Of a DNA stretch of 64,000 nt, positions 49,336 to 57,516 are shown in pieces. This DNA is from Nonomuraea cavernae (lineage in GTDB: Bacteria; Actinomycetota; Actinomycetes; Streptosporangiales; Streptosporangiaceae), in contig NZ_BMNH01000012.1 of the NCBI RefSeq assembly GCF_014646355.1, positions 124,001 through 188,000 on the forward strand, written 5' to 3'. The translations under genes were made by a program, and so were the position numbers. Under the pieces are notes generated by a model. It was not told the origin of the DNA. It worked only from the letters and a program-made list of their open reading frames with translations, and did not search any database. How positions within the stretch are numbered: position 1 is the first letter of the stretch; each line of letters starts with the position of its first letter.

Positions 49336-49354
49336 CCGGGGCCGCGCGCCGGGC

Positions 49355-49388
49355 GGCGCCGGGACCTCCGCCCCGAGGTCCCGGCGCC
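49355..49388 (+). terminator. Hairpin terminator after the hibernation-factor gene
   Basis: A perfect 14-bp stem (GGCGCCGGGACCTC / GAGGTCCCGGCGCC) with the loop CGCCCC begins 20 bp after the stop. Confidence 0.9.
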
Positions 49389-49478
49389 TTCTCCGCTCTC
49401 CGCTCCGGGATGGAAGACTGACACTTCGGATCTTCCTCGCGTTAGGCTGTCGCGTACCCCCCTCAGGAAGGCACGACG

Positions 49479-50270
49479 ATGACCGACGGTCCGCTCAGCC
49501 GTGTGAACACCGAGATCCCGAGTCCGGCCCGGATCTATGACCTGTGGCTGGGGGGCAAGGACAACTACGAGATCGACCGCGTGGTGAGCGCGCAGATCCT
49601 CCAGGCGGTCCCCGAGCTGCCCATCCTGGCCAGGACGAACCGCGAGTTCCTCGGCCGGGCGGTGCGCCACATGGCCGCGGAGGCGGGGGTCCGGCAGTTC
49701 CTCGACGTCGGCACCGGGATCCCCACGGCCGACAACACCCACCAGGTCGCCCAGTCGGTCTCGGCCGACTGCAAGGTCGTGTACGTGGACAACGACCCGG
49801 CGGTGCTGGCCCACGCGCGGGCGCTGCTGCGCACCTCGGGGCAGGGCGACACCTGGTTCGTCGACAGCGACCTGCGCGACCCCGACAAGATCATCGCTGC
49901 GGCGGGCGCGCATCTGGACTTCTCGCAGCCGATCGGGCTGGTGCTGCTCGGCGTGGTGGAGTTCCTGCCCGACAGCGACCGGCCCAAGGAGATCATCCAG
50001 CGGCTGATGGAGCCCATGGCCCCGGGCAGCCACCTGGCCATCTCCCACGGCCTGGTCGGCAAGCAGCTGGAGAAGGGGGTGCGCAGCTGGAACGAGAGCG
50101 GCGGCGCCCCGATCACGCTGCGCACCCACGAGGAGCTGACCGGCTTCTTCGATGGGCTGGAGCTGCTGGAACCGGGCGTGGTGGCGCTGCCGCGCTGGCG
50201 GCCCACGCCGGAGACGCTCTACGCCGACCGCGAGGCCGTCTACTACGCGGGCGTGGGTCGCAAGCCCTAG
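49479..50270 (+). CDS. SAM-dependent methyltransferase, DUF574 family
   Basis: This 263-residue protein starts at ATG 49479 after AGGAAGGCACG. PSPARIYDLWLGGKDNYEIDR at the N-terminus, LDVGTGIPTADNTHQVAQ as the SAM-binding motif and YVDNDPAVLAHARALL are the signatures of the DUF574 family, abundant in actinomycetes and often near signalling or DUF397 genes. Its substrate is unknown. It is monocistronic and unrelated by context. Confidence 0.88.
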   Translation: MTDGPLSRVNTEIPSPARIYDLWLGGKDNYEIDRVVSAQILQAVPELPILARTNREFLGRAVRHMAAEAGVRQFLDVGTGIPTADNTHQVAQSVSADCKVVYVDNDPAVLAHARALLRTSGQGDTWFVDSDLRDPDKIIAAAGAHLDFSQPIGLVLLGVVEFLPDSDRPKEIIQRLMEPMAPGSHLAISHGLVGKQLEKGVRSWNESGGAPITLRTHEELTGFFDGLELLEPGVVALPRWRPTPETLYADREAVYYAGVGRKP

Positions 50271-50695
50271 TCAGGAAGAACGCCCCGGCGTCCTCCCCGA
50301 TCCACTCACGGAAGCTGCAGGTGACGGGACGGGGGCGCCCACCGGCGACAGCTCGATGACACAGGACACGGTCCTGCCCCCATTGGTCAATCTCTGACGC
50401 GGGCCTTCCTGCGACGACTGCGGTCGTGGATGCAGCGGACAAAGTGCTCCGCCACCTCTCACCGTTTGTCTGTGAATCTCATTCGGCGCACGAGAACCCC
50501 CTCCATGTCATGGAGAACATGTACCGGAGAGCCTCATAAATCTATATCAGGAAAGATGCGGTCCGCACACACTCCTTAACTCAACTTGATCTTCCAGCGA
50601 CCTGGATCCCAAGTTAGGCTGCGATGATCCACGCGTATTTCAGACCAGCGCAGCTCTGCCGGTCAGCGATACGCCCATCGCCCCAGGGAGAAGAA
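50271..50695. other. 425-bp spacer without a convincing gene
   Basis: The spacer between the methyltransferase and the small secreted protein contains no frame with good codon usage and a ribosome site. A perfect 15-bp palindrome lies at 50501-50515 (CTCCATGTCATGGAG). G+C falls from about 50460 onwards, marking the left edge of a lower-GC segment. Confidence 0.7.
50501..50515. promoter_or_regulatory. 15-bp palindrome CTCCATGTCATGGAG
   Basis: A 7-1-7 perfect inverted repeat lies about 180 bp upstream of the small secreted protein gene. It could be an operator; no paired promoter elements were convincing. Confidence 0.4.
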
Positions 50696-51073
50696 GTGTT
50701 GCGACGCTGGCAAAGCTGCGCCTTATCCATCTCGATCGCAGCCACATCGATCATGGCGACCTCCACTCCTGCCCACGCCATAGAACGCTGCGTGAGCAAC
50801 ACGTGGGCCCTAGGCTGCTATGACGAAGTCGGCTATACGATCGAAGCCTGCGACAAGAATGCGGACGGCAGGCGATCCGGAACATCCATCGACTCTTCCG
50901 ACGGCTATACGGAAGTCTTTGACACGGACGGCGCCAACAATGGATGCACAGGCGAGAGCGCGTGGTTTGCGGCTCCCTTTCCTGGAACCATCTACACTCT
51001 CAGAGCCTGGCGCCAGAACGGCAACTACGGTTCTCAGGAAAATCCCGTCCAAGGCACCTACACGGCGAGCTGA
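50696..51073 (+). CDS. Small secreted four-Cys protein
   Basis: This 125-residue protein starts at GTG 50696 after GGGAGAAGAA. Residues 1-29 form a signal peptide (LRRWQSCALSISIAATSIM, ending ATSTPAHA). The mature 96 residues contain four Cys (ERC, LGC, EAC, NGC), enough for two disulfides, plus an acidic centre (DKNADGRRSGTSIDSSDGY). No family was recognised. Codon use is less GC-rich than in the surrounding genes, suggesting a recently gained segment. The next gene follows within 15 bp and is probably co-transcribed. Confidence 0.75.
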   Translation: MLRRWQSCALSISIAATSIMATSTPAHAIERCVSNTWALGCYDEVGYTIEACDKNADGRRSGTSIDSSDGYTEVFDTDGANNGCTGESAWFAAPFPGTIYTLRAWRQNGNYGSQENPVQGTYTAS

Positions 51074-51087
51074 GAGGCAGCAGAGGC

Positions 51088-52257
51088 GTGCGATCTGAGA
51101 AATTACCCGAGGCGCCCCACCGCGAATCCAGCAGGCGGAGGAGGAACATCCTCGCTCCACTCGCCCTGGTCGCAACGATCGCCGTGATGACCGCGGGCGC
51201 CGTGACGCTGGTATCCGGCATCTCCCCCGACTCGCAGGCGACCGGCACACGTGCGGCTACGGGCGCGGCGCCCCACGACGATGTGCGCACCGACATGGGC
51301 AACGACCCTCCTCGCAGCCTCATCGCCGCCGGACGCGTGGCGATGTCCGCCTACTGGACAGGCTCCTGGCAGGAGGTCGGCAAGGCGGAGCACAAAGTAA
51401 GCCGGGGAACGCTCAACACGACTGTCAAGCGGTTGACCCGCACATGGTTTGTATACAGTCCGCTAAACGACACGTACGAACAGACGCAATGGTCATGGGT
51501 GGACGTCGCCCCAGGACTACAGAAGGCCGCCGTTCTGGAGGGAGAACTTCCGTCGAAGCGGCTCGGTGTTCTCGACCTGTCCACCCGCAAAGTGCTCTCC
51601 TGGATCGATCTCCCACAAGGGGCCGCGAGTGCGACCTGGTCGCCCGACGGAAAGAACATCCTGGCCACCAGCTATGACCGGCACCCCGACGAGATCGAGT
51701 TCGTGAACGCCAATACGCGCTACGGGACGAAAGGCGTGAGTCCACGTAGCGGGTTCTTCATCGTGGACGCGACCACGATGACGGCGCGGTTCAATCCAGT
51801 GCCACGAGGCGACAAGCAGGCGGCGCATCCGCGAAATGACTTCCGCTGGGCTTCGCCCAACCTCATCACCGGCGAAACCAACGACGCACTCTCCTTCGAC
51901 CTGGACGGCGAGGCCCGTGCCATGCCCAGCGGCCACGTTGAGCTGTCGGAGGACAAGGCAGGGCGAGCCGGGCTGTCACCGAACGGAAAGCTGCTGGCGG
52001 GACCCGCGGGAATGCCGACCAAGGTCATCGACAGAGCCTCCGGCCTCGAAGCCGGAACCCAACCCGTTCTCGAGTTGCTCGCATGGGCCGACGACGAGCA
52101 TCTGATCGCCCTCGGCTGCGAAGACAGGTGTGCGAACGAATTCCGCAACGCCCTCGTACTGGTCAGTGTGGACGGCAGGGAAGTCACCCGGCTGTCGTCC
52201 TATCGCGAGGACGGCGGTTCGGACGCGACGTGGCACCCCGTACTGACCCTCCGCTGA
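51088..52257 (+). CDS. Membrane-anchored extracellular protein, beta-propeller-like
   Basis: This 389-residue protein is taken to start at GTG 51088 (MRSEKLPEAPHRESSRRRR). A basic N-terminus is followed by one membrane helix (about 20-45, ILAPLALVATIAVMTAGAVTLV), so the remaining roughly 340 residues would be outside the cell. That part has repeated propeller-like strands: GVLDLSTRKVLSWIDLPQGAASATWSPDGKNILATSYD, FRWASPNLITGETNDALSFDLDG and LLAWADDEHLIALGCED. The W-S-P-D-G-K motif is typical of TolB/WD40-like blades. Function unknown; it may partner the small secreted protein. Confidence 0.75.
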   Translation: MRSEKLPEAPHRESSRRRRNILAPLALVATIAVMTAGAVTLVSGISPDSQATGTRAATGAAPHDDVRTDMGNDPPRSLIAAGRVAMSAYWTGSWQEVGKAEHKVSRGTLNTTVKRLTRTWFVYSPLNDTYEQTQWSWVDVAPGLQKAAVLEGELPSKRLGVLDLSTRKVLSWIDLPQGAASATWSPDGKNILATSYDRHPDEIEFVNANTRYGTKGVSPRSGFFIVDATTMTARFNPVPRGDKQAAHPRNDFRWASPNLITGETNDALSFDLDGEARAMPSGHVELSEDKAGRAGLSPNGKLLAGPAGMPTKVIDRASGLEAGTQPVLELLAWADDEHLIALGCEDRCANEFRNALVLVSVDGREVTRLSSYREDGGSDATWHPVLTLR

Positions 52258-52267
52258 CCCAGGCGCT

Positions 52268-52309
52268 CATTCCTGGTCGTCCATTCCTGGTCGTCCATTC
52301 CTGGTCGTC
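52268..52309. repeat. 14-bp tandem repeat, three perfect copies
   Basis: CATTCCTGGTCGTC is repeated three times without mismatch right after the propeller-like gene. The unit is not a multiple of three and it is non-coding. Confidence 0.95.
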
Positions 52310-52483
52310 CTGCCTGTGTCGGGTGCACGAACGAGGTACGCGGAGGTCCGTCGCGGACGACGGCTCGCGCGGGGTCAGCTCAGCGGCTGACGGGGGATCA
52401 GCCCGGCGGCGGACGCGGCCGGGCGGGAGCGCTGCCTAACATCCAGCCGGACAGTGCCCCTCGGCCGGCCAGGAGGCCCCCGC

Positions 52484-53176
52484 ATGCTCAACAACTCGGT
52501 CCGCTTCAGACGCGTCGCGACCGGCTCCCTGCTGATCGTCGCGCCGGCGCTCCAGCTGATCGCGGTCATCGTCGACCCGGGCACCTGGGGCGACGACCGC
52601 GAGGCGGTCAGCTTCGGTGACAACCCGGCGCTCGCCCAGCTGCAGTCGGTGCTCTACCACTGGAGCTGGGTGCTCACCGCGATCGCCGCGTTCGGCCTGC
52701 TGCACCTGGTGCGCCGCAAGGCGGTCGTGCTCGGCCACATCGCCGGCACGATGACGATCGTCGGCTACATCAACCTGTCCGCCCTGCTGCTCACCGACCC
52801 GGTGGAGTGGTGGTTCGGCCGGCGCTACCCGGCCGAGGAGGCCCAGCGGCTGGCCGGCGAGGTCCTCGACCTGCCCGGCGTGATCTTCGGCTTCACGCTG
52901 CCGTGGACCTTCTTCGCGCTGCTCGGCCTCCCGCTGCTCATGATCGCCGTGTGGCGGGCCGGCGCGGCGCACTGGTGGATCCCGCTCACCGTCACGCTCG
53001 GCGGGCTCGCCGCGCAGTTCGTCCCGTACGGCCCGCTGATGGTCCCGCTGTGGGCGCTGCCCGCGCTGGCGCTCGGCGCGCTGGGCGTGCGGGTGCTGCG
53101 CATGAGCGACGACGACTGGATGGCGTACTACCCGGTTCCCGCCCCGCGGGCCGCCACGGCCGGCTCTTCCGCGTGA
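52484..53176 (+). CDS. Multi-pass membrane protein of unknown function
   Basis: This 230-residue protein starts at ATG 52484 after AGGAGGCCCCC. About six hydrophobic segments are visible (residues 13-31, 58-75, 83-103, 133-157, 164-184 and 190-205). A loop between helices 3 and 4 (WWFGRRYPAEEAQRLAGEVLDLPG) is hydrophilic. No signature of a transporter or enzyme family was recognised. It is a single gene followed by a strong terminator. Confidence 0.78.
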   Translation: MLNNSVRFRRVATGSLLIVAPALQLIAVIVDPGTWGDDREAVSFGDNPALAQLQSVLYHWSWVLTAIAAFGLLHLVRRKAVVLGHIAGTMTIVGYINLSALLLTDPVEWWFGRRYPAEEAQRLAGEVLDLPGVIFGFTLPWTFFALLGLPLLMIAVWRAGAAHWWIPLTVTLGGLAAQFVPYGPLMVPLWALPALALGALGVRVLRMSDDDWMAYYPVPAPRAATAGSSA

Positions 53177-53177
53177 T

Positions 53178-53213
53178 CCCCGGCGGCAGGTGCCCCGTCA
53201 CCTGCCGCCGGGG
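53178..53213. terminator. Bidirectional hairpin terminator
   Basis: A perfect 15-bp stem (CCCCGGCGGCAGGTG / CACCTGCCGCCGGGG) with the loop CCCCGT lies between the convergent membrane-protein and ABC binding-protein genes. Confidence 0.92.
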
Positions 53214-53225
53214 ACGTGGTGACGG

Positions 53226-54392
53226 CTACGAACCGGTGTGACCCACGGCCCGGGCGTAGAAGGAGCGGTCCACGTAGCGATCCTCCGGCAGGATCTCCGT
53301 GTACTTCACCGTCTTGAAGGCGATGAACACCTTCTGCTCCTCCTCGCCCGTCCCCTTGCGGATCTCCCAGTCGAAGGTGAGCGCGGGGGTGCGGGTCAGC
53401 GACTCGCGGGGCTGCTGGGTGCCGGCCACGATGGCGGCCAGCACGTTCTCCTTCTTGATGTAGTCGCCGTCCAGGTGGGTGTTGATGGTCCGGATGTAGG
53501 CGCGGACGAACGCCTGGAGCACCTCCGGCCGCTCCTCCAGCATCGACTTGCCGGTGTAGAAGCCGCCGAGCGGCTCGCCGGGCGCCTGCCCGCCGACCAG
53601 CACGTACTTGTCCGGGCTGCTGGCGGCGGTCAGCCAGTACGGGTCCAGCAGCCACGCGGTGTCGATGGCCTTGTTGGCCAGGGCCGGCATCAGGTCCGTC
53701 GGCGGAAGCTGCTTGATCTGCATGTCCTGCAGCGAGGTGCCCGCCTCGGTCAGCGCCTTGTTCATCGGGTAGGCGATGGCCGAGGCGGCCCCCACGGTGG
53801 AGCCGAGGGTCTTGCCCTTCAGTTCGGCCAGTTTCGGGTTCTGCGGGTCGGAGAAGATGTCGCGGCGGGCCCAGAGCCCGGTCTGCGGCTGGGACAGGTC
53901 GGCCGACTTAGGCTCGATGAAGTTGCCCAGGACCCACTTGATGGCCAGGCCCTGGTTCACCGCGTTGAACAGGCCGGCCTCGGTGCCCCCGTAGGAGATG
54001 TCGACCCGGCCGGCGGCCAGTTGCGGCATCGCGTCGGCGAACGGCAGCACCGAGAACTCGACCTTCAGGTTCTCCTTCTCGAACTCGCCCAGCTCCATCC
54101 CGACGAAGATCGGCGCGAGGCTGCTGGACCTCGACGCGGCCGTCATCCGGATGGTGGCGGGCTCCTTCAGCGGCTGGGGGGCGGGGCTGTTCGCCGCGCA
54201 CCGCGCGACCCTCCGGGTCGGGCTCAGGTCGGCGGGATCGACGTACGAGTCCGCCCCGCAGCCCTCGACGGGCACGACGGCGCCCAGATCGGCGCGGGCC
54301 GCCACCGGCTCGTCGTCAGCGGCGCAGGCGGCCGTCGAGAGCAGCAACGCCCCGACTCCCAGCGCCGCGGCCAGGACACGTAATCTCGACAC
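53226..54392 (-). CDS. NitT/TauT-type ABC substrate-binding lipoprotein
   Basis: This 388-residue lipoprotein starts at GTG 54392 after GGAGGAACC. The signal peptide ends at STAAC (Cys about 23). A 60-residue linker with two Cys precedes the binding domain: IRMTAASRSSSLAPIFVGMELGEFEKENLKVEFSVLPF, VDISYGGTEAGLFNAVNQG, GKTLGSTVGAASAIAYPM and a C-terminal helix. This is the SsuA/TauA/ThiY fold that captures small organic anions. It is the third gene of an ABC operon reading leftwards. Confidence 0.87.
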   Translation of the reverse strand: MSRLRVLAAALGVGALLLSTAACAADDEPVAARADLGAVVPVEGCGADSYVDPADLSPTRRVARCAANSPAPQPLKEPATIRMTAASRSSSLAPIFVGMELGEFEKENLKVEFSVLPFADAMPQLAAGRVDISYGGTEAGLFNAVNQGLAIKWVLGNFIEPKSADLSQPQTGLWARRDIFSDPQNPKLAELKGKTLGSTVGAASAIAYPMNKALTEAGTSLQDMQIKQLPPTDLMPALANKAIDTAWLLDPYWLTAASSPDKYVLVGGQAPGEPLGGFYTGKSMLEERPEVLQAFVRAYIRTINTHLDGDYIKKENVLAAIVAGTQQPRESLTRTPALTFDWEIRKGTGEEEQKVFIAFKTVKYTEILPEDRYVDRSFYARAVGHTGS

Positions 54393-54450
54393 AGGTTCCT
54401 CCAGTTGGGGGGCGTGAAGGCAGGACCGGGCAGCAGGGGCGCGTCGCCGG

Positions 54451-55290
54451 TCAGGACGGGATGATCGCGTTGTCGTCGGCCGCCCACCGGATGAACAGGC
54501 GCCCGACGAGCTTCACCAGCAGGGCGAAGAGGTAGCCGATGGCGGCGACGAGCACGATGCCGACGTAGCTCTGTTCGAGCAGCAGCAGGGTGCGGCCCTG
54601 CTCGATGAGGTAGCCGAGGCCCTGGTCGCTGATCACGAACTCGATGCCGACGAGCATGAGGACGGAGACCCCCGCGGCGATCCGCAGGCCGACGAAGATC
54701 TCCGGCAACGCGGCCGGGAGCAGCACGTGACGGAACATCTCCCACCGGTTGGCGCGCAGCATCAGGGCCGCCTCGCGGTAGCCGGTGGGCACCGCCATGA
54801 CCGCCGACATGACCGAGATCCAGACGAAGAAGTACACTGTCATCGCGATCAGAACGACCACCGACGTGTCACCGAAGCCGAAGATGGTCAGGAAGATGGG
54901 CAGCAGGGCCAGCTTGGGCACCGTGTACCACGCCCAGGAGAACGGTTCGAACGCCGCGCGCAGCACCCGCGACATGCCCATCAGGAAGCCGACCACCAGC
55001 CCGGTGACGGCGCCCAGCAGGTATCCGAGGATGACGCGGCGCACGCTGGTGACGGTGGCCTCCACCAGCCGGCCGTCCTCCCACAGCGCGGCGATGCCCG
55101 GGACGAGCCGGCTCGGCGGCGGGTAGAGGAACGGGTCGACCCATTCGAGGACGGCGCTGAGCTGCCACACCGCCACGAACAGCACCGGCACGGAGATCCC
55201 GAGCGCGATCTTGGTGGCGCTCCAGCGGCGCCGGGTGCGCACCGGATGCAGTTCGGCGACTCCGGGACGCCGGGTCAGCACGGTGCTCAA
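54451..55290 (-). CDS. NitT/TauT-type ABC permease
   Basis: This 279-residue permease is taken from TTG 55290, which overlaps the stop of the ATPase gene (TTGA) and has AAGGA upstream. Six membrane helices and the EAA loop EAALMLRANRWEMFRHVLLPAALPEIFVGLRIAAGVS are clear. It belongs to the SsuC/TauC family, which forms a homodimeric pore with the ATPase encoded upstream. Confidence 0.9.
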   Translation of the reverse strand: MSTVLTRRPGVAELHPVRTRRRWSATKIALGISVPVLFVAVWQLSAVLEWVDPFLYPPPSRLVPGIAALWEDGRLVEATVTSVRRVILGYLLGAVTGLVVGFLMGMSRVLRAAFEPFSWAWYTVPKLALLPIFLTIFGFGDTSVVVLIAMTVYFFVWISVMSAVMAVPTGYREAALMLRANRWEMFRHVLLPAALPEIFVGLRIAAGVSVLMLVGIEFVISDQGLGYLIEQGRTLLLLEQSYVGIVLVAAIGYLFALLVKLVGRLFIRWAADDNAIIPS

Positions 55291-56132
55291 GGCCGGTCCT
55301 TTCCCGCGTCGAACTGGGCGACGACCTCCGAGTGCAGGCTCGTCCACAGCTCGCCGCGTAACTTGGCGAAGAGGGCGTCGGTACGGATCGCGCTGGACCG
55401 GGGGCGTTCGAACGGCACGTGGATGTCGGCGATGACGCGGCCGGGGCGCGCGCTCATCACGACGACGCGGTCACCGAGCAGCAGTGCCTCCTCAAGGCTG
55501 TGCGTCACGAACACCACCGTGCGCCGGCGGGCCTGCCAGATCGCCAGCAGTTCGTCCTGCAGCACCTCGCGCAACTGGGCGTCGAGGGCCGCGAACGGCT
55601 CGTCCATCAGCAGGACCTCGGGATCGATGGCCAGCGCGCGGGCGATGGAGACCCGCTGGCGCATGCCACCGGAGAGAGCTCCGGGGTAGACGTCCGCGAA
55701 GTCGGTCAGTCCGAGGCGGGCCAGCCAGTCGTCCACGATCTCGCGCCGATCGGCGGTCGGACGGCCGCTGAGCCGCAGGCCGAGCTCCACGTTGGCCCGC
55801 ACCGTCTTCCAGGGATAGATCCCGTAGTCCTGGAAGACCATGGCGATCGGGATGCGGTGATCGCCGGACACCTCGATCGCCACCTCTCCCGCGGAGGGCG
55901 CGAGCAGCCCAGCGATGATCTTCAGAAGGGTCGATTTGCCGCAACCCGACGGGCCCACCACACAGAGGAACTCGTCGTCGCCGATGGACAGGTCGACCGG
56001 CCCCAGCGCGTGGACGGCCGAACGCCCGGTGGTCACGAAGGATCGGGACGCCTCCCGGACGGTGATGCGGGGCGCCGCCGGCGGCCCCTCGCCAGGTGCA
56101 CCTGAAGGGGTGAGCTGGCCGATGTGATCCAT
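55287..56132 (-). CDS. NitT/TauT-type ABC ATPase
   Basis: This 281-residue ATPase starts at ATG 56132 after CAGGGAGACC. Walker A is VVGPSGCGKSTLL, the Q-loop VFQDYGIYPW, signature LSGGMRQRVSIARAL, Walker B VLLMDEPFAALDAQ and H-loop VTHSLEEA, all typical of SsuB/TauB. It is the first gene of the importer operon and diverges from the CoA-transferase gene across an AT-rich operator-like repeat. Confidence 0.93.
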   Translation of the reverse strand: MDHIGQLTPSGAPGEGPPAAPRITVREASRSFVTTGRSAVHALGPVDLSIGDDEFLCVVGPSGCGKSTLLKIIAGLLAPSAGEVAIEVSGDHRIPIAMVFQDYGIYPWKTVRANVELGLRLSGRPTADRREIVDDWLARLGLTDFADVYPGALSGGMRQRVSIARALAIDPEVLLMDEPFAALDAQLREVLQDELLAIWQARRRTVVFVTHSLEEALLLGDRVVVMSARPGRVIADIHVPFERPRSSAIRTDALFAKLRGELWTSLHSEVVAQFDAGKDRP

Positions 56133-56177
56133 GGGTCTCCCTGACGGTCCGTCGTCTGCGGAGGTGACTCGTCCAAG

Positions 56178-56203
56178 CTATCTTGTTATTATATAGAAGA
56201 TAG
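56178..56203. promoter_or_regulatory. AT-rich inverted repeat CTATCTT-N12-AAGATAG
   Basis: Perfect 7-bp arms separated by an AT-rich 12 bp lie between the divergent ABC importer operon and the CoA-transferase gene. The region stands out from the GC-rich surroundings. The word CTATCTT recurs at 62737-62743, the other regulatory region of this cluster. Confidence 0.72.
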
Positions 56204-56240
56204 TAATCTTGTGAGTTCAAGTCAACGATCAGGAGTCAAA

Positions 56241-57467
56241 ATGGCGGTGCGCCTGCTGGACGGTGTCCGGGTCGTGGAGTTCGCCCTCCTCGAAGCGGGA
56301 GGCGTCGGCACCGTGCTGGCCGACCTCGGCGCCGACGTGGTGAAGGTCGAACGTCCCGGCGAGGGCGACTACATCCGCAAGGTCGGCTGGCCGTTCGTCC
56401 AGGGCGTGTCCCTCATGCACCATCACCTCGGCCGCGGCAAGCGCAGCGTCACCATCGACATCCAGCGGCCCGAGGGGGCCCGCGTGGCCGAACGCCTCAT
56501 CGGGGCGAGCGACATCGTGATCGAGGGGATGCGCCCCGGCGTCCTCACCCGGCGCGGGCTCGGCCCCGGCGCGATGCGCGAGCGCCACCCGGCGCTGGTC
56601 TGGTGCACGGTGTCCGGCTACGGCACCACCGGACCGTACGCCGACCTCGCCGCGCACGGCGTCGCGTTCGACGCGTGGGCCGGCGGGCTCCGCCTCGGCA
56701 CCACCGAGCAGGGCTTCTCCTCGGCCGAGCTGAACGTGCCGCTCGGCACCCGGGTGGCGCCGCTGCTGGCCGCGAGTGCGATCCTGGCAGCGACCCTGCG
56801 CGCGGGCCGGACCGGGCAGGGCTGCGCGATCGACATCGCGCAGTGCGAGGCCGCGGCCGCGGTGGACTGGCTCACGATCGAGGGGCACCGGGCGCACCTG
56901 CGGCCCGAGACGGAGGTGACCGGCAACCCCGCCGACGGCGGCGTGCGCCGCGAACCCGGCACCGCGGGGATGGGCGACAGCGTGCGCTACCAGGTCTACC
57001 GCAGCTCCGACGGCCACGTGCTGTTCATGGCGAGCGAGCGCAAGTTCTGGGAACGGTTCTGCCGGGCGGTCGGCCGGACCGACCTGCTCGGTGACCGCGA
57101 CGGCGAGGAGGTCGCCGACCACGCGCTCGGCGACCACCGGCTGCGGGCCGAGCTCACCGAGGTCTTCCTGACCCGGTCCACCGCCGACTGGGTCGAGGTC
57201 GGCCTCACCGCCGACGTGCCGATCGCGCCGGTCAACTCGCCCGCCACGCTGCCCGCCGACCCCCACTTCGCCGCCCGGACGGCGTGGCTGCCCGCCCAGG
57301 AGTACGGCGCCGACCTGCTGCCCCTGCCGGTGCACCTGACCGGCGAGGAGATGGCGCGGCCGGCGCCGGCGGCCACGCCCGGCCTGCACACCGACGAGGT
57401 GCTGGGCGAGCTGGGCGTGAGCGCCGGCGAACTGACCGCCCTGCGCGAGTCGGGCGTCCTCGGTTAG
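56241..57467 (+). CDS. CaiB/BaiF family CoA-transferase
   Basis: This 408-residue protein starts at ATG 56241 after CAGGAGTC. The class-III CoA-transferase motifs are visible: LLDGVRVVEFALLEAGGVGTVLADLGADVVKVERPGEGDYIR, HHHLGRGKRSVTIDIQRPEG, DIVIEGMRPGVLTRRGLG, WCTVSGYGTTGPYADLAAHGVAFDAWAGG and NVPLGTRVAPLLAASAI. It transfers CoA between an acyl-CoA and a carboxylate. It probably activates the product or substrate of the hydantoinase/carboxylase-like enzyme encoded next to it. Donor and acceptor are unknown. Confidence 0.9.
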   Translation: MAVRLLDGVRVVEFALLEAGGVGTVLADLGADVVKVERPGEGDYIRKVGWPFVQGVSLMHHHLGRGKRSVTIDIQRPEGARVAERLIGASDIVIEGMRPGVLTRRGLGPGAMRERHPALVWCTVSGYGTTGPYADLAAHGVAFDAWAGGLRLGTTEQGFSSAELNVPLGTRVAPLLAASAILAATLRAGRTGQGCAIDIAQCEAAAAVDWLTIEGHRAHLRPETEVTGNPADGGVRREPGTAGMGDSVRYQVYRSSDGHVLFMASERKFWERFCRAVGRTDLLGDRDGEEVADHALGDHRLRAELTEVFLTRSTADWVEVGLTADVPIAPVNSPATLPADPHFAARTAWLPAQEYGADLLPLPVHLTGEEMARPAPAATPGLHTDEVLGELGVSAGELTALRESGVLG

Positions 57468-57516
57468 CACCATCACGCGCACGGGCGTGTAGCACGTACG
57501 GTGCAGGCGGCCGAGG

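Noticed and set aside
50355..50397. Short frame MTQDTVLPPLVNL in the 50.3-kb spacer
   Set aside because: Only 13 codons with no convincing ribosome site, no conserved feature and no downstream gene it could lead.
57468..57516. Weak dyad symmetry between the CoA-transferase and hydantoinase B genes
   Set aside because: The stem is short and interrupted; not convincing as a terminator compared with the perfect hairpins elsewhere.
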